Part shown: positions 5,250 through 9,443 of the stretch, in pieces | How positions within the stretch are numbered: position 1 is the first letter of the stretch | Layout of the letters: every line of letters begins with the position of its first letter | Assembly: GCA_002309305.1 (NCBI GenBank) | Contig: DBWR01000052.1 | Coordinates: 15,736 to 25,178 of the forward strand | Length of the DNA: 9,443 nucleotides | Source: Treponema sp. UBA1233 | GTDB lineage: Bacteria > Spirochaetota > Spirochaetia > Treponematales > Treponemataceae | Direction: 5' to 3' | Notes under the pieces: generated by a model | Database searches by the model: none | Told to the model about the DNA's origin: nothing | Seen by the model: only the letters and a program-made list of their open reading frames with translations | Translations under genes and position numbers: made by a program

Positions 5250-5789
5250 ATGAGCGAGACAAAGACAAAACTCAAATGGTACAGCATCGTTCAGTACGAA
5301 GAAGAAGCCAGATGGCTTGAAAAAATGCATTCCCAGGGATGGAAGTTCATCGGCGTCAACATGCCCTGCTTCTACCACTTTGAACGCTGTGAGCCCGAGG
5401 ACTACGTTTACCAGCTTGACTACAACAAGAACTCAAGCAACATCGAATACAAGCAACTTTTTGAAGACTGTGGCTGGGAATACCTCACAGACTGCATGGG
5501 CTACTCCTATTTCCGCAAAAAGGCATCCGAGGCAAACGGTCACGAAGACATTTTCTGCGACGACGAATCCCGCCTGGACATGGTTAGGAGGATATTCCGC
5601 GGAAGGGTAATTCCCCTGCTTATCATATTCTTCGCCTGCATCGGAACAAACCTCCCCATCAGCATCATTCAGCGGGGCATCAGCAGTTCCGTCACAATAA
5701 TGTGGATACTCTTGGCCCTGCTCTACCTGTGGATTTTCGGCTCATTCCTGGGCAAATACATGTCATTCAAAAAGAGAATCAGGAAGTGA
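5250..5789 (+). CDS. DUF2812 domain membrane protein, partner of PadR
   Basis: A 179-residue protein. Residues 9-90 match the DUF2812 pattern: KWYSIVQYEEEARWLEKMHSQGWKF, then FYHFERCEPEDYVYQLDY, then GWEYL and GYSYFRK. After a charged linker, two membrane helices follow (about 119-140 and 148-168) and a basic end KKRIRK. The soluble domain is therefore N-terminal and probably cytoplasmic. DUF2812 proteins are often encoded next to PadR-type regulators; their molecular role is not established, and one idea is membrane sensing or effector control for the regulator. The start at 5250 is set by AGGAGG (5238-5243), which overlaps the padR TAG and lies 6 nt upstream. An earlier ATG at 5211 lies inside padR and lacks a ribosome binding site. 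No clear terminator follows. Confidence 0.85.
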   Translation: MSETKTKLKWYSIVQYEEEARWLEKMHSQGWKFIGVNMPCFYHFERCEPEDYVYQLDYNKNSSNIEYKQLFEDCGWEYLTDCMGYSYFRKKASEANGHEDIFCDDESRLDMVRRIFRGRVIPLLIIFFACIGTNLPISIIQRGISSSVTIMWILLALLYLWIFGSFLGKYMSFKKRIRK

Positions 5790-5821
5790 AATGCGGGTAA
5801 AAGATTAATAATACGGAGGCT

Positions 5822-5896
5822 GGGGTTGTCCAATAACTTCATAAGGTGTAGATGCTGAATCAAGTTCAGCATGACAATACTTTTTTGGACAACCCC
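5822..5896. repeat. Nested inverted-repeat element
   Basis: A perfect 12-bp inverted repeat (GGGGTTGTCCAA at 5822-5833 and TTGGACAACCCC at 5885-5896) encloses a perfect 7-bp hairpin, TGCTGAA-TCAAG-TTCAGCA (5853-5871). The inner palindrome followed by TGACA resembles widespread dispersed repeats of the GCTGAA...TTCAGCATGAC kind. It carries no gene and no T-run for termination. It is probably a mobile or dispersed intergenic repeat comparable with the element at 2522-2601. Confidence 0.65.
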
Positions 5897-5978
5897 CCGG
5901 GCTTTCCGGGGCTACGGCTCTCGCCTCCGACCACGCTTCCGCGTGTTTTCGCTCCGCTCACCCCTCCAATCCCTAGCC
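5895..5978. repeat. GC-rich hairpin block, probable part of a dispersed intergenic repeat
   Basis: This block follows the nested repeat directly and is much richer in G+C than its surroundings. It contains the hairpins CCCCGG-GCTTT-CCGGGG (5895-5911) and CACGC-TTCC-GCGTG (5932-5945), then a pyrimidine-rich end CCCCTCCAATCCCTAG (5961-5976). The 66-codon open frame across it has no ribosome binding site and its translation is rich in P and F, so I do not call a gene. The remaining 5979-6023 shows nothing. Confidence 0.5.
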
Positions 5979-6023
5979 CGTTCTTTATCTTCCATTATCA
6001 AAATATAACAAAAACTAGGGCCT

Positions 6024-6058
6024 TTGTGATTAAAAATTCAAAAAATCTATGATAAAAT
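6024..6058 (+). promoter_or_regulatory. Probable promoter for the ADP-ribosylglycohydrolase gene
   Basis: Two overlapping solutions in an AT-rich stretch: TTGTGA (6024-6029), 18 bp, TATGAT (6048-6053); or TTAAAA (6030-6035), 17 bp, TAAAAT (6053-6058). Either gives a leader of about 70-75 nt before the ATG at 6135. Confidence 0.4.
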
Positions 6059-6124
6059 AATAAGGTCGCCCGATAGGCTACTGCATAACATGAAAAAATT
6101 GTATTATGATGTAAATGACAATTG

Positions 6125-6130
6125 GGAGGA
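6125..6130 (+). promoter_or_regulatory. Ribosome binding site deciding the ADP-ribosylglycohydrolase start
   Basis: GGAGGA ends 4 nt before the ATG at 6135. The earlier in-frame ATG at 6090 has no such site. Confidence 0.7.
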
Positions 6131-6134
6131 ATAC

Positions 6135-6953
6135 ATGTACGGTGCAATTTTAGGTGACATAATAGGACAGCCATTTGAGTTTGACAGGGGATTCAAGACA
6201 AAGGATTTCCCCTTGTTTTCTGAAAGGCCTCATTTTACAGATGATACTGTGATGACAATTGCAATATGCGATGGAATACTAAAGGCGGGACTGGATGCAG
6301 ATGAAAGCACGATGAAAAATGAAATGATTAAAAGCATGCACCTTTGGGGACACAAATATCCGCATGCAGGTTATGGACAGAAATTTTATCTGTGGATAGC
6401 GGCAAAGAAGACAGAGCCTTATGGAAGCTATGGAAACGGTTCAGCCATGCGCGTAAGTTCCGTGGGATGGCTCTTTGAAACTTTGGAGCGTACCAGGGAA
6501 GTTGCAGGATGGTCAGCGGAAATCACTCACAATCATCCGGAAGGAATCAAGGGAGCGGAAGCGGCGGCATCAGTAATATGGATGGCACGTAACGGCTACT
6601 CAAAATCACAAATCAAAGAGTTTGTCACCAAGGAATTCAAATATGACTTGTCCAGAACCTGCGATGAAATACGCCCGGACTATCACCATGTGGAAAGCTG
6701 CCAGGAAACAGTGCCGGAAGCAATAACCGCATTCCTGGAAGGAGATGGCTTTGAGGATGTAATCAGAACGGCAGTAAGCCTCGGCGGTGACTGTGACACT
6801 CTCACTGATATAGCAGGTGGCATGGCAGAAGCCTTCTATGGTGTACCGGGAGAGCTAAAAGAAAAATGCCATCAATACACACCAGAAGATATGCATGAAG
6901 TGATGCTAGAGTTTGAAAAATATAAGAAACAGCCAAAGGGTAATGAGCTGTAA
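6135..6953 (+). CDS. ADP-ribosylglycohydrolase family protein
   Basis: A 272-residue all-helical hydrolase of the ADP-ribosyl-glycohydrolase family (PF03747, DraG/ARH type). Signatures in order are MYGAILGDIIGQPFEF (1-16), the metal-binding FTDDTVMT (34-41), GSYGNGSAMRVSSVG (97-111), the helix EITHNHPEGIKGAEAAA (129-145), and the second metal-binding set SLGGDCDTLTDIAGGMAEAFYG (215-236). The di-Mg2+ ligands of the family (Thr/Asp/Asp of TDDT; Asp219, Asp221 and the Thr/Asp following) are all present, so it should be active in cleaving ADP-ribose from proteins or small molecules. I prefer the start at 6135, where homologues begin (MYGAILGD) and GGAGGA precedes; the ATG at 6090 would add 15 residues. 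The substrate is unknown; no ADP-ribosyltransferase gene is in view. The DUF72 gene follows 63 bp later with no visible terminator. Confidence 0.88.
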   Translation: MYGAILGDIIGQPFEFDRGFKTKDFPLFSERPHFTDDTVMTIAICDGILKAGLDADESTMKNEMIKSMHLWGHKYPHAGYGQKFYLWIAAKKTEPYGSYGNGSAMRVSSVGWLFETLERTREVAGWSAEITHNHPEGIKGAEAAASVIWMARNGYSKSQIKEFVTKEFKYDLSRTCDEIRPDYHHVESCQETVPEAITAFLEGDGFEDVIRTAVSLGGDCDTLTDIAGGMAEAFYGVPGELKEKCHQYTPEDMHEVMLEFEKYKKQPKGNEL

Positions 6954-7016
6954 CCGATAGAGGTCCTAAATGGGCTTAATCACACGCGAAGCATTGTTCA
7001 AGAAACGAATAAACGT

Positions 7017-7844
7017 ATGGAAAATATATTAATAGGAACCAGCGGATATGACTACCCGGAATGGAAGGGTGTGTTTTATCCGCAGGAATTGAAAAGGGCA
7101 GATTTCCTCTCTTACTATGCGACTCAGTTTAATGCGCTTGAGTTGAACAGCACATTCTACAGCATGCCCACCGCAGACCGGCTTTATTCTTTTTATCAAA
7201 GGAGTCAGGGAAAAGTCAGCTTCAGCATAAAGGCAAACAGGATGCTTACACACGAGATAACGAAAATGTGGCCCAACGCATCTGAAGAATTCAAGCATGC
7301 CCTTAATCCCCTTCTGGAGAACGACAGCCTCAGCGCAGTGCTTTTTCAATTTCCGCAAAGCTTTCATTACACAAATGAAAACAGGATTTATCTTGCAAAG
7401 CTGATTGAAGAATTCCAAGGCTATCCCGTGGTGATAGAGTTCCGCCACAAAGAATGGATACGCGAATCGGTTTTTGAAGGCCTTGTTCAACGGAAGGCCT
7501 CCATAGCATTTTGTGACATGCCCCAGCTTAAATCACTTCCCAATGCGGATTTGCATGACAACTTGTATTCCAACTTCATGGGACAAATCGCCTATATCCG
7601 ACTTCATGGCCGGAATGCCAATGCATGGTATGCTCAGGACCCATCCTCTTCTTCAGAAAGTTCAAACGGTTCCGCCCGCTACCTGTACGATTACAGTGAT
7701 GAAGAGCTCATTCAATTTGTACCGGGAATCTCCAGAATCAAGGATAGGGGAACACTGATTCAGGTATATTTCAACAATCACCCAAACGGAAATGGCGCCA
7801 AAAACGCAAAGAAACTCAAGGACTTGCTGGCAGCTGTTCCCTGA
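7017..7844 (+). CDS. DUF72 (YecE-like) TIM-barrel protein
   Basis: A 275-residue protein of the DUF72 family (PF01904). Conserved segments are IGTSGYDYPEWKGVFYP (residues 6-22), YYATQFNALELNSTFYSMP (33-51), FSIKANRMLTHE (69-80), VLFQFPQSF (108-116), VVIEFRHKEW (138-147), YIRLHGRNANAWY (193-205) and VYFNNHPNGNGAKNA (250-264). Structures in the family show a TIM barrel with a polar central cleft; the reaction is not known. A Ser-rich insertion (PSSSSESSNGSA, 209-220) separates two conserved parts and is probably a surface loop. The ATG at 7017 matches the family start, but no good Shine-Dalgarno sequence precedes it, so translation may depend on the upstream ADP-ribosylglycohydrolase gene. The protein is cytosolic, with no signal peptide. 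Confidence 0.87.
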   Translation: MENILIGTSGYDYPEWKGVFYPQELKRADFLSYYATQFNALELNSTFYSMPTADRLYSFYQRSQGKVSFSIKANRMLTHEITKMWPNASEEFKHALNPLLENDSLSAVLFQFPQSFHYTNENRIYLAKLIEEFQGYPVVIEFRHKEWIRESVFEGLVQRKASIAFCDMPQLKSLPNADLHDNLYSNFMGQIAYIRLHGRNANAWYAQDPSSSSESSNGSARYLYDYSDEELIQFVPGISRIKDRGTLIQVYFNNHPNGNGAKNAKKLKDLLAAVP

Positions 7845-7872
7845 GTTTCAATCTGGATAATTCAGTGTGTTT

Positions 7873-8724
7873 TTAGAATATTACTCCGGACTGGCAGACA
7901 CGGAATCCCAAGTTGCTGCTTTTACCTGTGGGGGCGCTTGCACTGCGAAAGAGGACCGTACACTGTTCTGCATCATCCAGCCATGATCCACCACGCTTTA
8001 TGTGCATGTTTCCGATTGAAGGTCCATGAGGGTTGCTTACAGCCTTTCCTTCCAGTTCTTCCATATAATCCCAGCACCATTCGGCTACATTTCCGGACAT
8101 GTCGTAAAGGTCAAGAGTATTTGGGAATTTTGTAGCGACATCATGGGTAGATGCCTGACTGTTTTCTCCATACCATGCCACTGTATCAATACTGTCACTA
8201 CCGGCATAGATTGTGTCTTCGTCATTTTTTCCACCGCGAGCGGCATATTCCCATTCTGCTTCTGTAGGCAGACGGTATCCTGTGGCCTCAAAATTGCATG
8301 TGATGTGCTTCCACATTGGGCTCTTTATGTCGATTCCGTTCAATTCTGTATTGCCACCGATGGAATAGCAGGGGGTCAGGTTTTTCTTTACGCTTAGCAT
8401 GTTGCAGAAAATTACGGCCTCACACCAGTTTACGGATTCTACGGGCCTTTTGTCTCCTTTTAGTTTGGAGGGGTTTACGCCGGTAACGTCAAAATACTGT
8501 GTCTGTGTAATCAGAGTCTGTGACATGGCAAAAATGTCAAGCGTTACCCTGCGGTTTTGCCTTTTGTCGCCCATGTAGAAAGTGGCTCCAGGAATCTTTA
8601 TCATCTTGATTTCCTGTTTGTCATTTCCATCGTCGAGCGTCAGATTGGCTGTAAGTTTTGTTCCGCAGTGAGGACAAAAGTTAAAAGAGTCTGGTAATGA
8701 TGTACCACAAATCGAACATTTCAT
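7873..8724 (-). CDS. Zinc-ribbon plus FGE-sulfatase (SUMF1-like) domain protein
   Basis: A 283-residue protein. Residues 3-20 form a zinc ribbon (CSIC at 3-6, CPHC at 17-20). A short linker leads to an FGE-sulfatase domain (PF03781) from about residue 40 to 279: MIKIPGATFYMGD (41-53), PVESVNWCEAVIFCNML (94-110), GYRLPTEAEWEYAARGG (149-165), LYDMSGNVAEWCWD (206-219), RGGSWLDDAEQC (244-255) and NLGFRVC (271-277). True formylglycine-generating enzymes use two cysteines in the GGS(Y/W)xCxxxxC region; here the first is Asp249 or a near neighbour and only Cys255 remains. Sulfatase activation is therefore unlikely, and a binding or other oxygenase-like role is more plausible. AGGAG lies 9 nt before the ATG. 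It has its own promoter, diverging from the STAS gene. Confidence 0.87.
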   Translation of the reverse strand: MKCSICGTSLPDSFNFCPHCGTKLTANLTLDDGNDKQEIKMIKIPGATFYMGDKRQNRRVTLDIFAMSQTLITQTQYFDVTGVNPSKLKGDKRPVESVNWCEAVIFCNMLSVKKNLTPCYSIGGNTELNGIDIKSPMWKHITCNFEATGYRLPTEAEWEYAARGGKNDEDTIYAGSDSIDTVAWYGENSQASTHDVATKFPNTLDLYDMSGNVAEWCWDYMEELEGKAVSNPHGPSIGNMHIKRGGSWLDDAEQCTVLFRSASAPTGKSSNLGFRVCQSGVIF

Positions 8725-8781
8725 AGGTCAAATCTCCTGGGCCAGTAGAACAGTTTGTAAAAGTTTATCAAAATTCAATTC

Positions 8782-8790
8782 ATTATACCA
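8782..8790 (-). promoter_or_regulatory. Extended -10 promoter for the zinc-ribbon/FGE gene
   Basis: On the minus strand TGGTATAAT (8790-8782) is a perfect TATAAT with an upstream TGN extension. The -35 at the right distance (TATCTA) is weak, as is usual for extended -10 promoters. The start would be near 8775, giving a leader of about 50 nt. Confidence 0.5.
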
Positions 8791-8819
8791 CCTATTTGCA
8801 AAAATAGATAGAATATCCA

Positions 8820-8847
8820 TTGACTTTTTTTCCATTTAAAGTAAAAT
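8820..8847 (+). promoter_or_regulatory. Promoter of the STAS gene
   Basis: TTGACT (8820-8825), a 16-bp spacer and TAAAAT (8842-8847), each 5 of 6 to consensus. The start would be near 8854, just before the AAGGAAG ribosome binding site (8857-8863), so the leader is very short. Confidence 0.55.
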
Positions 8848-8869
8848 TTAGCGCATAAGGAAGTAATTC

Positions 8870-9172
8870 ATGGAGATAACAGTCAACAAAACATCCGAAT
8901 CAACTATTCTAGAAGTTAGTGGACGTTTGGATACAACAACCGCTCCCGCTTTTGAAGCTCAAGTCAAAGAATACTTTAACAAGACAAAGCTTTTGATTCT
9001 TGACATAAAGAATGTGGAATACATTTCCAGCGCAGGTCTCAGAGTAGTCCTTCAGGCTCATAAGGGAATGGGTGCATATAGCGGCAAACTCATCGTAAAG
9101 AACCCGTCCGATTTCTGCCAGCAGGTCTTTGAGGCTACAGGAATGGACAGCATCCTCTTTATAGAAAAATAA
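8870..9172 (+). CDS. STAS domain protein, anti-sigma-factor antagonist type
   Basis: A 100-residue single STAS domain (SpoIIAA/RsbV family, PF01740). It begins with a beta-strand pair, TILEVSGRLDTTTAPAFEAQV (residues 12-32), and has the core LLILDIKNVEYISSAGLRVVLQA (41-63). Aligned by eye with Bacillus SpoIIAA, Ser54 corresponds to the phosphorylated Ser58. The usual Asp before it is Ser53 here, and AGL replaces SGL, both common variants in the family. Such proteins switch partners with an HPK-like kinase/anti-sigma factor and are reset by a PP2C phosphatase; neither gene is in this window, so the partner is encoded elsewhere or not yet visible. The start is supported by AAGGAAG 6 nt upstream. 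The next gene starts 32 bp downstream, so co-transcription is likely. Confidence 0.9.
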   Translation: MEITVNKTSESTILEVSGRLDTTTAPAFEAQVKEYFNKTKLLILDIKNVEYISSAGLRVVLQAHKGMGAYSGKLIVKNPSDFCQQVFEATGMDSILFIEK

Positions 9173-9204
9173 TCAAAGAAAAAACTCACTCTAAGGAAAA
9201 CATT

Positions 9205-9443
9205 ATGAACAAAATCATCGAAAAGAGACAGCTTTCAGAGAATGTCTACTACATGAAGTTCGAGGCTCCCGACATTGCCAAAAACCGCAAGGCAGGACAG
9301 TTTTTAATCGTGCAGGTTGACCAGGACCTTACAGAGCGCATCCCGCTGACCATTGCAGATGCAAATGCACAGGAAGGATGGGTCGCCATTGCATTCCAGC
9401 CGGTTGGAGCGTCCACATACAAGCTTTCCAAGTTGAATGTGGG
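9205..9443 (+). CDS. FAD/NAD-binding ferredoxin-NADP+ reductase-type subunit, 3'-truncated
   Basis: Only the first 79 residues are visible; the frame is open to the window end. They form the start of the FAD-binding beta-barrel of the family that holds the small subunit of NADH-dependent reduced ferredoxin:NADP+ oxidoreductase (NfnA), sulfide dehydrogenase SudB and the dihydroorotate dehydrogenase electron-transfer subunit PyrK. Diagnostic segments are KAGQFLIVQV (29-38), the FAD-contacting ERIPLTIAD (44-52), and WVAIAFQPVGASTYKLSKL (59-77). Full-length members are about 280 residues and continue with an NAD-binding lobe and a Cys-rich 2Fe-2S motif. In most genomes the gene is followed by a glutamate-synthase-small-subunit-like partner; that could be tested just beyond this window. 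The start is supported by AAGGA (9193-9197), 7 nt upstream. Confidence 0.82.
   Translation, partial: MNKIIEKRQLSENVYYMKFEAPDIAKNRKAGQFLIVQVDQDLTERIPLTIADANAQEGWVAIAFQPVGASTYKLSKLNV

Noticed and set aside
5852..6052. 66-codon plus-strand frame in the repeat region
   Set aside because: It translates the GC-rich hairpin block, has no ribosome binding site, and its composition (P/F-rich) is that of non-coding repeat.
7852..7866. CTGGATAATTCAG followed by TGTGTTTTT as a terminator after the DUF72 gene
   Set aside because: The stem is broken, with only three good outer pairs; too weak to call without RNA data.

Overview
The window is a bacterial chromosome segment of moderate G+C, with ordinary bacterial promoters (TTGACA/TATAAT-like) and AGGAGG-type ribosome binding sites. 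The gene content (a DHH exopolyphosphatase-like protein, a zinc-ribbon/FGE-sulfatase protein, an orphan STAS protein, a TPR lipidless periplasmic protein) and the short palindromic dispersed repeats suggest a host-associated spirochaete of the Treponema type. This assignment is inference only; no rRNA or other marker gene is present. I found no tRNA, rRNA, CRISPR array, transposase or phage gene.

Layout. Positions 1-726: 3' part of a DHH/DHHA1 phosphoesterase gene. Positions 712-1862: a strong promoter, an intrinsic terminator lying directly on its start point, and the azlC-azlD branched-chain amino acid exporter pair, joined by an ATGA overlap. Positions 1886-2425 (minus): an unrecognised three-helix membrane protein. 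Positions 2426-2653: intergenic region with an 80-bp REP-like inverted repeat and a strong promoter whose start point falls on the ATG of a HAD phosphatase (2654-3301), so that gene is probably leaderless. Positions 3311-4342 (minus): an exported TPR protein.

Positions 4343-4915 form a 570-bp AT-rich gene-free stretch. It holds four exact copies of the DnaA-box-like 9-mer TGTGGAAAA in two pairs, all in one orientation, two of them inside an identical 16-mer. This is the most striking non-coding signal in the window: a candidate DnaA-binding or replication-origin region with no dnaA gene in view. At its right end lies the padR promoter, with a near-perfect 19-bp palindrome between -35 and -10 and a second related site downstream. 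It drives padR (4916-5239) and a DUF2812 membrane protein (5250-5789), a compact autoregulated pair.

Positions 5790-6134: a second intergenic repeat region (nested inverted repeats plus a GC-rich hairpin block). Positions 6135-7844: an ADP-ribosylglycohydrolase followed by a DUF72 (YecE-like) TIM-barrel protein, probably co-transcribed. Positions 7873-8724 (minus): a zinc-ribbon plus FGE-sulfatase domain protein that lacks one of the two catalytic cysteines of true formylglycine-generating enzymes. Positions 8870-9443: a STAS anti-sigma-factor antagonist-like protein, then the start of an FAD/NAD-binding ferredoxin-NADP reductase-type subunit that runs off the window.

The genes form several small units rather than one large operon. 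No known defence system is visible.
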